Below are positions 1 through 7,740 of a stretch of DNA of 33,242 bases, in pieces. Position numbers and translations under genes: made by a program. Below the pieces are notes generated by a model. That model saw nothing but the letters and a program-made list of their open reading frames with translations, was not told the DNA's origin and searched no databases. This DNA is from Terriglobia bacterium. GTDB lineage: Bacteria; Acidobacteriota; Terriglobia; Bryobacterales; Bryobacteraceae. The stretch's first letter is position 1. Each line of letters opens with the position of its first letter. The DNA lies in assembly GCA_021324615.1 (NCBI GenBank), contig JAJPIT010000096.1:1-33242 (forward strand), read 5' to 3'.

Positions 1-2
1 GC

Positions 3-2474
3 CGCGTCGATAAGGAGCTGGGCCCCAAAAAGGCCGCCCTGTCGCCCGCCCAGATCCGCGAAGCCTGCCGCAAATATGCCGAAAAATACGTGAATCTTCA
101 GCGTCAGGATTTTATCCGTTTGGGCGTGTTCGGCCGGTGGGACCAGCCCTATCTCACTATGAGCGCGCACTACGAAGCGGTCATCGCCGGCGCCTTCGTC
201 GAGTTTCTCGACCGCGGCTACGTATATAAAGGATTGAAGCCGGTCCACTGGTGCATTCACGACCGCACGGCCCTGGCCGAAGCCGAGGTCGAGTACGAAG
301 ACCACACCAGCCCTTCGATCTGGGTGCGATTTGCTCTCGCCTCGGATCCGCGCGCCATCGATCCCGCTCTGGCCGGCCAGAAAGTCTGGGGGCTCATCTG
401 GACCACCACGCCCTGGACCATGCCCGGCAACCTGGCCATCGCCTATCATCCGAAGTTCGCCTATGTCGCCGCTCAGGTTCACGGCGATGTGTACATCGTC
501 GCCAGGGATCTGCTGGGCCAGACCGCGGAGGCCTGCGGATGGGAGCCGCCGAAAATTCTCGCCGAATTTTCCGGCGAGCGCATGAACCGCGCCCGCTTTC
601 GGCATCCCTTCCTGGACCGGGAATCACTTGGAATCCTGGGCGAGCACGTCACGCTCGAAGCCGGCACCGGCGCCGTCCACACCGCTCCCGGCCACGGCCA
701 GGAAGACTACGAGGCCGCCCGTCAATATGGCCTCCCGATCTATTGCCCGGTCGACGCCGCGGGCCGGTTCTTTCAGGCCGAAGGCGCCGCGGGAAAAATT
801 CCGGATGTCTTGCTCGGTAAAACGGTGTGGGAAGCGAATCCGATTGTGAACGATCTTCTTTCGCATCACGGCGCGCTGCTGGCGCTGCGGAAAGTCGATC
901 ACAGCTACCCGCACTGCTGGCGCTGCCACCACCCGTCCATCTTCCGCGCCACCGAACAGTGGTTCATCGGCATGGACCGCAACAATCTTCGCGGCCGCGC
1001 CCTGGAGGCCATCAAGGCCGTGAAGTGGATCCCGGCCTGGGGCCAGGAACGCATGTCGAACATGATCGCGCTCCGTCCCGACTGGTGCATTTCCCGCCAG
1101 CGTTTCTGGGGCGTGCCCATCACCGTGTTCTATTGCCAGGCCTGCCAGGAACCATACACCGACCGGAAAGCGCTCGACCGCGTGGTGGAACTGTTTCGCC
1201 GCCATTCCGCCGACGTGTGGTATGAAAAATCCGCCGAAGAACTGGCCGGGCCGGACGCGAAGTGCGCCAAATGCGGCGGCTCGAAGTTCCGCAAGGAGAT
1301 GGACATCGTCGACGTCTGGTTCGAATCCGGATGCAGCCATCTGGAAACGCTGAGGCCGGAAAACGGCTTGCAGTGGCCCTCGGATATGTATCTGGAGGGC
1401 GGCGATCAATATCGCGGATGGTTTCACAGTTCGCTGCTGGTCGGCGTCGGACTGAAGAACGCCGCGCCGTACCGGGAGTGCGCCACGCACGGCTGGACAC
1501 TGGACGAGCACGGCCGCGCCATGCATAAATCCAAGGGCAACGCCATCGAGCCGCAGGAAATCATCAAACAGGGCGGCGCGGAGCTGTTGCGGCTGTGGGC
1601 GGCCTCCGTCGATTTCACCGAGGACGTGCGCCTGTCCAAAACAATTCTCGACCGTCTGGTGGAAGCCTACCGCAAGCTGCGCAACACGTTTCGTTATGCG
1701 CTGGGAAACCTGCACGACTTCGACCCGGCGCGCGACCCCGTGCCGGCCTCCGAGATGCTCGAAATCGACCGCTGGATCCTGGCGCGCGCCGAAGATCTGA
1801 TCCGCCGCTGCCGCGCCTATTATCGCGAATTCGCCTTTCACAAGATCTATCGCGCCGTCTACGACTTCGCCGCCGCCGATTTGAGCGCCGTCTATTTCGA
1901 CATCCTCAAGGACCGCCTGTACACCTCGCCGGCGCGGAGCCGGGCGCGGCGCAGCGGCCAGACCGCCCTGTATCGGATTCATTACGCGCTGGCGCGCCTG
2001 GTCGCGCCGCTGCTCTGTTTCACCGCCGAAGAAGTATGGGGTTACACGGCCAAGCCGGCCGGCGCGCCGGAGTCCGTCCATATGGCGCTGTTTCCCGAAC
2101 CCGAGGAAGTGGCGGCCGGCCTCGATCAGGCCAAACTGGCGGCGTGGGATCGCCTGATGGAGATTCGTAACGACGTTTTGAAGGCGCTCGAGGAAGCGCG
2201 GCGGGCCAAGGTCATCGGCGCGCCTCTGGAGGCGCGCGTTCGCTTGCAAGGCTACGACGTCGCCGGATACGAAGCGCAGTTGCCGGCGTTGTTTATCGTC
2301 TCCCAGGTCGCCGTCGACGCCGGCGCGGAAAGGCGGATCACGGTAGAGCGCGCCGACGGCGTCAAATGCGAGCGCTGCTGGAAATATTCAACGCGGGTCG
2401 GAAGCGACCCGGAGTTTCCCACCGTGTGCGATGGCTGCGCGGCGGCGCTGCGCGAGATCAGCAACGGTGAGTAG
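3..2474 (+). CDS. ileS: Isoleucine--tRNA ligase, 5'-truncated by window edge
   Basis: Cytoplasmic class I aminoacyl-tRNA synthetase that charges tRNA-Ile. The frame is open to the left edge, so the first methionine inside the window (90) is not the true start. About 823 codons are present of a usual 930 or so, and the HIGH-motif region is missing. Visible are the editing-domain signature TTTPWTMPGNLAI and the downstream HTAPGHGQEDYEAA, the KMSKS-loop equivalent in the form GRAMHKSKGN, and a C-terminal zinc finger CERCW...CDGC typical of bacterial IleS. The KMSKS loop departs from the textbook K-M-S-K-S; MHKS forms are known in the family, so I read it as normal variation. lspA follows 63 bp downstream on the same strand, a frequent ileS-lspA pairing. 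Confidence 0.97.
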   Translation, partial: RVDKELGPKKAALSPAQIREACRKYAEKYVNLQRQDFIRLGVFGRWDQPYLTMSAHYEAVIAGAFVEFLDRGYVYKGLKPVHWCIHDRTALAEAEVEYEDHTSPSIWVRFALASDPRAIDPALAGQKVWGLIWTTTPWTMPGNLAIAYHPKFAYVAAQVHGDVYIVARDLLGQTAEACGWEPPKILAEFSGERMNRARFRHPFLDRESLGILGEHVTLEAGTGAVHTAPGHGQEDYEAARQYGLPIYCPVDAAGRFFQAEGAAGKIPDVLLGKTVWEANPIVNDLLSHHGALLALRKVDHSYPHCWRCHHPSIFRATEQWFIGMDRNNLRGRALEAIKAVKWIPAWGQERMSNMIALRPDWCISRQRFWGVPITVFYCQACQEPYTDRKALDRVVELFRRHSADVWYEKSAEELAGPDAKCAKCGGSKFRKEMDIVDVWFESGCSHLETLRPENGLQWPSDMYLEGGDQYRGWFHSSLLVGVGLKNAAPYRECATHGWTLDEHGRAMHKSKGNAIEPQEIIKQGGAELLRLWAASVDFTEDVRLSKTILDRLVEAYRKLRNTFRYALGNLHDFDPARDPVPASEMLEIDRWILARAEDLIRRCRAYYREFAFHKIYRAVYDFAAADLSAVYFDILKDRLYTSPARSRARRSGQTALYRIHYALARLVAPLLCFTAEEVWGYTAKPAGAPESVHMALFPEPEEVAAGLDQAKLAAWDRLMEIRNDVLKALEEARRAKVIGAPLEARVRLQGYDVAGYEAQLPALFIVSQVAVDAGAERRITVERADGVKCERCWKYSTRVGSDPEFPTVCDGCAAALREISNGE

Positions 2475-2537
2475 CGCCGGCCAATCCAATCCGCAGAGAA
2501 CGCCCGTCGGTACACGCCGCTTTGCGGAGCCCGCCCG

Positions 2538-3038
2538 TTGACGCACCGCCTGCAATCGGCCGCGATCATCGCCGGCGTGGTGCTGCTCGACCGCGCCAGC
2601 AAGCTGTACATCCGCGCCAACCTCTCGCCCTGGGACCTGATCCCGGTGATTCCCGGCTTTTTCAACATCGTTCACACCGAAAATCCGGGCGCAGCCTTCG
2701 GAGTTTTCGCCGACGCCGGCGGAGCCTGGCGAAGCTTGCTGCTGATTGGCGTGTCGATTGCGGTGATGGCCGTCGTCGGCTACCTGCTGTTCCGCGCCCC
2801 GCGTCCGGCCGATACCACCGCGATGCGGATCGGCTTCGCGCTGGTCTTCGGCGGCGCGCTGGGAAACCTCTGGGATCGTCTTTTCCGCGGCACGGTGACC
2901 GATTTTCTGCAATTCTTCTTCGGCTCCTACGAATTTCCCTCTTTCAACGCCGCCGACAGCGCCATCACCATTGGCGCGGCGCTGCTGCTGATCGATCTGT
3001 GGAGGTCGCGGGGCGCCGGGCGATCCCCAGCCGGCTAG
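2538..3038 (+). CDS. lspA: Lipoprotein signal peptidase (signal peptidase II)
   Basis: Inner-membrane aspartyl peptidase that removes signal peptides from prolipoproteins after diacylglyceryl transfer. The 166 residues match the family length. Four hydrophobic segments lie near residues 6-18, 66-86, 98-112 and 139-153. Motifs seen: NPGAAFG (49-55), GNLWDR (109-114), the catalytic VTDF (Asp122) and FNAAD (Asp140). The TTG start at 2538 is supported by GGAG at 2526-2529 and by alignment of the N-terminal helix; no ATG lies in a sensible position. Probably co-transcribed with ileS. Confidence 0.95.
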   Translation: MTHRLQSAAIIAGVVLLDRASKLYIRANLSPWDLIPVIPGFFNIVHTENPGAAFGVFADAGGAWRSLLLIGVSIAVMAVVGYLLFRAPRPADTTAMRIGFALVFGGALGNLWDRLFRGTVTDFLQFFFGSYEFPSFNAADSAITIGAALLLIDLWRSRGAGRSPAG

Positions 3039-3051
3039 AGGCCGGCCCGGC

Positions 3052-3088
3052 TTGCACTCCGGGATTCGGACTCCCTTACTATAGAGGA
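3052..3088 (+). promoter_or_regulatory. Predicted promoter of the M24 peptidase gene, leaderless type
   Basis: TACTAT at 3077-3082 is followed by six bases and then the ATG at 3089, so a normal -10 to +1 distance puts the transcript start on the start codon. TTGCAC at 3052-3057 could be a poor -35 with a 19-bp spacer. The AGAGGA between the box and the ATG resembles a ribosome site but abuts the start too closely to work as one. Confidence 0.45.
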
Positions 3089-4321
3089 ATGCGCAGCCTT
3101 TGGGCGCTGATCCTGGTGCTGGCGCCGCTGCATGCCGGCGGCATCTCCGGCGAGGAGTACCGCTCGCGGCGCGCGGAGTTGCGCAAATCGCTCGACGGCG
3201 TGATGGTCCTGTTCGGCGCCAACGAGCCCGAAGACCTGCACGTCAGCTTTTTCCAGGACCCCAATTTCCTGTACCTCTCCGGCTGGCGCGAGCCGGGCGC
3301 CGTCATGATGCTCACCCGGGAGGAAGAGATCATCTTCCTTCCCGAACGGAATTTCCGGGAGGAAAACTTCACCGGCCGCAAACTCGGCGCGGGCGACCCC
3401 GACGCCCGGGACAAAACCGGATTCGATCGCGTGCTGCCGCGCAGCGCGCTGGAGGCGGAATTTGCGCGCCTCGCCGCGCGGTCGGAAAAAATCTATTCCA
3501 TCCCCGCGGACCCCCGCGCCGGCAGGCTGCTGGCGCTGGCGCCCCTGCATGAGCAGCGGTCCGCCGCGGCGCTGCTCGCCCCGATGCGCATGATCAAGTC
3601 GCCCGCCGAAATCGAGCTGCTCAGCAAGGCCGCCGAAGCCAGCGTCGCCGCGCATCTGGCCGCCTGGAAGCGCATCCGCCCCGGCCTGTACGAATACCAG
3701 ATCGCCGCGGCCATGGTGGACACCTACCAGGAACTGGGCTGCGAGCGCAGCGCCTATGCGCCGATCGTCGGCAGCGGACCCAACAGCACCATCCTTCATT
3801 ACATGGCCAACCGCCGCCGCATGGATTCCGGCGAAGTGCTGCTGATGGACGTCGGCGCGGAATGCTCCGATTACGCCAGCGACGTGACGCGGACGGTTCC
3901 GGTCAACGGCAGGTTCACGGCGCGGCAGCGCGAGATCTATAACATCGTGCTCGGCGCGCAAAACGCCGCCCTCGCCGCGGTCAAGCCCGGCGTCAAAATT
4001 CGCGGGGACCATTCGCTTTACAGCATCGCCTACGATTACATCAACACCCATGGCAAGGATCTGCACGGGGAGCCGCTCGGCAAGTACTTCACGCACGGCC
4101 TGAGCCACCACGTCGGGCTCGACGTCCACGACCTGAGCGATGCGAACGCTCCGCTCAAGGCCGGGATGGTCATCACCATCGAGCCGGGAATTTATATTCC
4201 CGAGGAGTCCATCGGCGTGCGCATCGAAGACACCGTGCTGGTCACCGAAACCGGATCCCGAGTCCTCAGCGGCGCGCTGCCGCGCGATCCGGACGAAATC
4301 GAAAAACTTGTACGCAAGTGA
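3089..4321 (+). CDS. pepP: Exported Xaa-Pro aminopeptidase (M24 family, aminopeptidase P type)
   Basis: Metallopeptidase that removes an N-terminal residue preceding proline. Residues 1-16 form a hydrophobic signal-like segment (MRSLWALILVLAPLHA), suggesting export. An aminopeptidase P N-terminal domain (about 20-165) precedes the pita-bread catalytic domain (about 170-405). Metal ligands seen: Asp254 in LLMDVG, Asp265 in YASDVTR, His340 in HGLSHHVGLDVHD, Glu365 in ITIEPG and Glu380 in RIEDTV. The frame is open back to 2522, but that extension overlaps lspA in another phase; the signal peptide and promoter both place the start at 3089. The stop overlaps the kinase start by four bases (GTGA). 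Confidence 0.93.
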   Translation: MRSLWALILVLAPLHAGGISGEEYRSRRAELRKSLDGVMVLFGANEPEDLHVSFFQDPNFLYLSGWREPGAVMMLTREEEIIFLPERNFREENFTGRKLGAGDPDARDKTGFDRVLPRSALEAEFARLAARSEKIYSIPADPRAGRLLALAPLHEQRSAAALLAPMRMIKSPAEIELLSKAAEASVAAHLAAWKRIRPGLYEYQIAAAMVDTYQELGCERSAYAPIVGSGPNSTILHYMANRRRMDSGEVLLMDVGAECSDYASDVTRTVPVNGRFTARQREIYNIVLGAQNAALAAVKPGVKIRGDHSLYSIAYDYINTHGKDLHGEPLGKYFTHGLSHHVGLDVHDLSDANAPLKAGMVITIEPGIYIPEESIGVRIEDTVLVTETGSRVLSGALPRDPDEIEKLVRK

Positions 4322-6177
4322 GCCGCCGAGCGCAAACCGCCGCCTACGCCGCCGCCGTGGCCGCGTGTTTCGCGGCGGGTATGACCATCGGCTGGCTGCC
4401 TCCGGCCGAGAGCGTCAATCATATTTTTTACGACGCCCTCCTGGCGCGCGAGCCGCGGCAGGACTGGACGCCGCAATCGGCGGTGGTGGCAATCGACGAG
4501 CAGACGCTCGGCCGCCGCGGCGGCATGCGGAACATCCGCTCGATTCTGGCCGACGCCGTCGCGCGGGCCGCCGCGGCGGGGCCGGCCGCGCTGGCCGTGG
4601 ACGTGCTGCTGGCCGACGACAATTTTGACGCCGCCGGAAACCAGGCGCTGGAAGCCTCGCTCCGCCGCGCGCGCCATCTGGTTCTGCCCTGCGATCTCGT
4701 CCGCGTCGATGGAGCGCTGAAGTGGGAGGATCCCCTGCCCCGCTTCGCCTCCGCCGCCGCCGCGCTCGGCCACGTCTACCGCGACGCCGCCGATGACAGC
4801 AACCGCCAGGTGCCGCTGGAGGAGATCGCCGACGGAAAGCGCCGCTGGGCGCTGGCGCTGGAAACCTTCAGCGTGGCGCACGGCGAAACCGCGCCGCTTG
4901 AAAACGGACCCTCGGAGATCGACACCGGAGGCGTCGCAATTCCCGCTCCCCCCTCCGAAACCGGGCGCAAAATGTATGTCCGCTATCTGCCCCCGGTCAT
5001 TCCGGTGGTCTCCGCACTGGAGATCGAAGCGCATCGCTTGTCGCTGCGCGGCAAGGCGGTCTTTATCGGGGTGACGGCGCAAGCCGCCAACGACCAGGCG
5101 CTAATCCCCTTCGGCTACGCCATTCCCGGAGTGTTGCTGCACGCCCAGATTTATGAGACCATCGCGCGCGGCCGCTTTCTCACCGACGCCCGCTACGACG
5201 TGCAGCTTCTGTTTTGCGCCCTGCTGGCCGCCGCCGCAGGGCTGATCTTCGCGCTGCGCTCCGGATGGCCGGCATACGCGCTGGCCGCTCTCGTTCTGGC
5301 GCTCTCGGTCTGGATTCCCGTCGAATTTTTCCATCACGATCTCGTCTTCCCCTTTTTTCAGCCGGTGGCGGTGGCCTGGATTTCGGTGGGCGGAGCGGCC
5401 AGCTTCCAGCATTTCTTCGTGCAGCGGCAGTTGCGCCGCAGCGAATCGGAAAAGTCCCGCTACCAGCAGGCCATCCACTGGGCCGCGCACGAAATGCGCA
5501 CGCCGCTTACCGCCATTCAGGGGTCCAGCGAGATCATGGCCCGCTATCATCTGCCCGAAGCCAAGCGCCAGCAATTGAGCGAAATGATCCACTCCGAATC
5601 CAAGCGCCTGGCGCGGATGATTCAGACCTTCCTCGACGTCGAGCGCCTGGCCGACGGCCAGATGGAGCTGAAACGGGAGCGCTTCTCCATCGCGCAGGTC
5701 ATCGAGACCTGCCTGGCGCGCGCCGCCCCGCTCGCCGAGCGAAAACAGATCCGCCTGAATACGGAGGAGATCGCCGATGCGGCCCTCACCGGCGACCGCG
5801 AATTGATGGAATACGCGCTCTATAATCTGCTCACCAACGCCGTCAAATATTCACCCGCCGGAAGCCAGGTGTGGATCTCGGCCGAGCTTCGCCGGGGCGA
5901 GCTCCGCGTCGCCGTCCGCGATCAGGGCATCGGCATGGACGCCAGGGAACTCAAAAATATCTTTAAAAAATTCTACCGGACCAAGCGCGCCGAAGCCTCC
6001 GGCGAAGCGGGAACCGGCATCGGCCTGTCCATCGTCGACCAGATCGTCGCCCACCACGGCGGGCGCATGGAAGTCCGCAGCGAGCCGGGAAAAGGATCTT
6101 GTTTTACGATGATAGTTGCGGCGCAACCTGCGGCCGCAACGGCGGAAAATGCAGAAGCTTCTCCTGGTCGAGGATGA
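4318..6177 (+). CDS. CHASE2-domain membrane sensor histidine kinase
   Basis: Two-component sensor. Layout: an N-terminal membrane segment (about 8-27), an extracytoplasmic CHASE2 domain (about 33-290, with AVVAIDE, ALAVDVLL and VFIGVTA typical of that fold), three closely spaced membrane helices (about 294-314, 318-338, 342-362), then a HisKA domain with phospho-acceptor His391 in HEMRTPL. The ATPase domain has an N box (NLLTNAVKYSP, about 503-513), G1 (DQGIGMD) and G2 (GTGIGLS). GTG start, translationally coupled to the peptidase by a four-base overlap; its 3' end overlaps the response regulator by 29 bp, so the two almost certainly form a cognate pair. CHASE2 ligands are generally unknown and nothing here names one. 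Confidence 0.93.
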   Translation: MSRRAQTAAYAAAVAACFAAGMTIGWLPPAESVNHIFYDALLAREPRQDWTPQSAVVAIDEQTLGRRGGMRNIRSILADAVARAAAAGPAALAVDVLLADDNFDAAGNQALEASLRRARHLVLPCDLVRVDGALKWEDPLPRFASAAAALGHVYRDAADDSNRQVPLEEIADGKRRWALALETFSVAHGETAPLENGPSEIDTGGVAIPAPPSETGRKMYVRYLPPVIPVVSALEIEAHRLSLRGKAVFIGVTAQAANDQALIPFGYAIPGVLLHAQIYETIARGRFLTDARYDVQLLFCALLAAAAGLIFALRSGWPAYALAALVLALSVWIPVEFFHHDLVFPFFQPVAVAWISVGGAASFQHFFVQRQLRRSESEKSRYQQAIHWAAHEMRTPLTAIQGSSEIMARYHLPEAKRQQLSEMIHSESKRLARMIQTFLDVERLADGQMELKRERFSIAQVIETCLARAAPLAERKQIRLNTEEIADAALTGDRELMEYALYNLLTNAVKYSPAGSQVWISAELRRGELRVAVRDQGIGMDARELKNIFKKFYRTKRAEASGEAGTGIGLSIVDQIVAHHGGRMEVRSEPGKGSCFTMIVAAQPAAATAENAEASPGRG

Positions 6178-7468
6178 TCCATCGGTTCGCAATACCATGG
6201 TGACCTGCCTTGAGCTGGAAGGGTACGACGTGGATGCCGTGGCCTCCACGCGCGAGGCGATCGACCGCCTGCGGTCCGCCGCTTACCCGATCGTCATCTC
6301 CGACATTTACCTGGACGAGCGCACCGGCATCGACGTGCTGCGCACAGCCCGCCAGCAGAATCCCGATTGCGCGGTGATCCTGATGACCGGGCGCGGCAGC
6401 ATGGAGACCGTGATGCAGGCCACCCAGGGCGGCGCTTTCGAATATCTGGCCAAACCGTTTGAAATGGCGCAGATGATCGATACCATCCGGCGCGCCGAAA
6501 AGACCCTCAGCGCCGCGGACCGCGACGACGACGCCGAGCCCATCGACGACCTTCCCGAAACGGAGATGATCGGCAGCTCGCCGCGCATGATCGAAATTTA
6601 CAAAACGCTCTCCAAAGTCGCCCCCACTGACGCCACCGTTCTCATCGAGGGCGAAACCGGGACCGGCAAGGAGCTGATCGCGCGCTTGATTCACCGCAAC
6701 TCCAAACGCGCGGCACAGCCGTTTGTGCCGGTCGATTGCGGCTCGATCGCGCCGTCGCTGCTGGAAAGCGAGCTGTTCGGCACACTCAAGGGCGCCTACA
6801 CGGGGGCCGATCGCGACCGCATGGGAGTGTTCGAGGCCGCCCACAACGGAACCGTTTTTTTGGACGAAATTGGCGATATTGACCTCGGTTTTCAGCTAAA
6901 ATTGCTGCGTTTTTTGCAGGAGCGCGAGATCCGCCCGCTCGGCTCGGCGCGCGCCAAAAAGGTGGATGTGCGGGTGCTGGCGGCGACCAACAAGGACGTC
7001 CAGAAGATGGTCGACGAGGGAAAGTTCCGGGAGGACCTCTGGTACCGCCTCAACGTGGTCCGCATCACCGTGCCGCCGCTTTGCGAGCGCCCCACTGATA
7101 TTCCGCTGCTGGTTCACTATTTCCTGAAGCGTTACAACGAGCGGTACAAGCTGGAAACGCGGTTGAGCGATTCCGGCTTGAAAGCCATGACCGAGTATAG
7201 CTGGCCCGGCAACGTCCGCCAGCTCCAGCATATGATGGAGCGCCTCACCATTCTGGCGCCGGGCGGGCGCATCGACGGCGGCGCGGTGCGCCAGGCCATC
7301 GAGCAGATGGATTCGCGCGACGCCTCCAGCGAAACGCTTGCCGATACCGAAGCGGATCAGATCCGCCGGGTACTGGCGGCCACCAACGGGAACAAGAGCC
7401 GCGCCGCCAAAATCCTCGGCATCGAGCGCAAAACGCTGTATCGCAAGCTGGAGCGAATGGGCCTGTGA
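6149..7468 (+). CDS. NtrC-family response regulator (receiver, AAA+, FIS-type HTH)
   Basis: Sigma-54-type transcriptional activator paired with the upstream kinase. Receiver domain 1-115 has acidic pair Glu8-Asp9-Asp10, phospho-acceptor Asp52, Thr80 and Lys102. The AAA+ domain has Walker A GETGTGKE (168-175), the sigma-54 contact loop as GAYTGA (215-220; the consensus is GAFTGA) and Walker B GTVFLDEIGD. A FIS-like helix-turn-helix ends the protein (NKSRAAKILGIERKTLYRKL). Eleven codons upstream (TTG, 6116) are also open, but the ATG at 6149 opens directly into the first receiver strand (MQKLLLVEDD) and has GGCGGAAA before it. 439 residues, normal for the family. Confidence 0.94.
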   Translation: MQKLLLVEDDPSVRNTMVTCLELEGYDVDAVASTREAIDRLRSAAYPIVISDIYLDERTGIDVLRTARQQNPDCAVILMTGRGSMETVMQATQGGAFEYLAKPFEMAQMIDTIRRAEKTLSAADRDDDAEPIDDLPETEMIGSSPRMIEIYKTLSKVAPTDATVLIEGETGTGKELIARLIHRNSKRAAQPFVPVDCGSIAPSLLESELFGTLKGAYTGADRDRMGVFEAAHNGTVFLDEIGDIDLGFQLKLLRFLQEREIRPLGSARAKKVDVRVLAATNKDVQKMVDEGKFREDLWYRLNVVRITVPPLCERPTDIPLLVHYFLKRYNERYKLETRLSDSGLKAMTEYSWPGNVRQLQHMMERLTILAPGGRIDGGAVRQAIEQMDSRDASSETLADTEADQIRRVLAATNGNKSRAAKILGIERKTLYRKLERMGL

Positions 7469-7477
7469 GGCTCCGCC

Positions 7478-7516
7478 CCCGGTAGTTGGTCTGCCCGGGC
7501 CCCTTTCTTTCTTTTC
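7478..7516 (+). terminator. Weak candidate terminator after the response regulator gene
   Basis: CCCGG (7478-7482) can pair with CCGGG (7495-7499) across a 12-base loop, and a pyrimidine-rich T tract (7504-7516) follows. The stem is only five base pairs, so this is a tentative call; the T tract may equally belong to the promoter just downstream. Confidence 0.25.
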
Positions 7517-7526
7517 CCATCCGGAA

Positions 7527-7532
7527 TATAAT
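7527..7532 (+). promoter_or_regulatory. -10 box (perfect TATAAT) for the small membrane protein gene
   Basis: TATAAT at 7527-7532 lies 42 bp before the ATG at 7575. No good -35 hexamer sits 16-18 bp upstream, where there is a T/C-rich run. Just beside it, CCCCGGTAG occurs twice (7477-7485 and 7533-7541). Unlike the leaderless promoters in this window, this one leaves a leader carrying a strong ribosome-binding site. Confidence 0.5.
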
Positions 7533-7574
7533 CCCCGGTAGCTCGGCTCATGGGAATGGGAAATGGAGGTTTCT

Positions 7575-7724
7575 ATGTTTGACAGCCTCGACGAGCAGAT
7601 CAAAAGAGACGAATCGCGTGTGGTGAGCAGCAAGGAACGCGTGGTTCGTGTGGCGCTTTATGTGATCGCCGCCGCGGTCATCTTCGGCGGCTTGATCGTC
7701 GGCGTTCATCTGGCCGGAAGCTAG
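7575..7724 (+). CDS. Small single-pass membrane protein, 49 residues
   Basis: Function unknown. The reading frame runs from ATG 7575 to TAG 7722-7724 and is preceded by the ribosome-binding site GGAGGT (7565-7570, four bases from the ATG) and a perfect TATAAT further upstream, so it is very likely a real gene. Residues 1-25 are charged and polar (MFDSLDEQIKRDESRVVSSK...), and residues 26-47 form one hydrophobic helix rich in Ala, Val, Ile and Gly that ends in HLAGS. A cytoplasmic N-terminus is likely because the flanking Arg and Lys residues are on that side. It stands alone, convergent with the VWFA gene 16 bp away. It resembles short proteins that I believe recur in acidobacterial genomes, but I cannot name a family. 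Confidence 0.8.
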   Translation: MFDSLDEQIKRDESRVVSSKERVVRVALYVIAAAVIFGGLIVGVHLAGS

Positions 7725-7740
7725 TTTCCGCGGCAGCCGG

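Noticed and set aside
624-2249. Long antisense open frame of 541 codons opposite ileS
   Set aside because: ileS on the plus strand is unmistakable; such long opposite frames arise from high third-position GC.
2522-3088. Upstream extension of the M24 peptidase reading frame to 2522
   Set aside because: It runs out of frame through lspA, has the Arg-rich look of a shadow frame, and the signal peptide starts at 3089.
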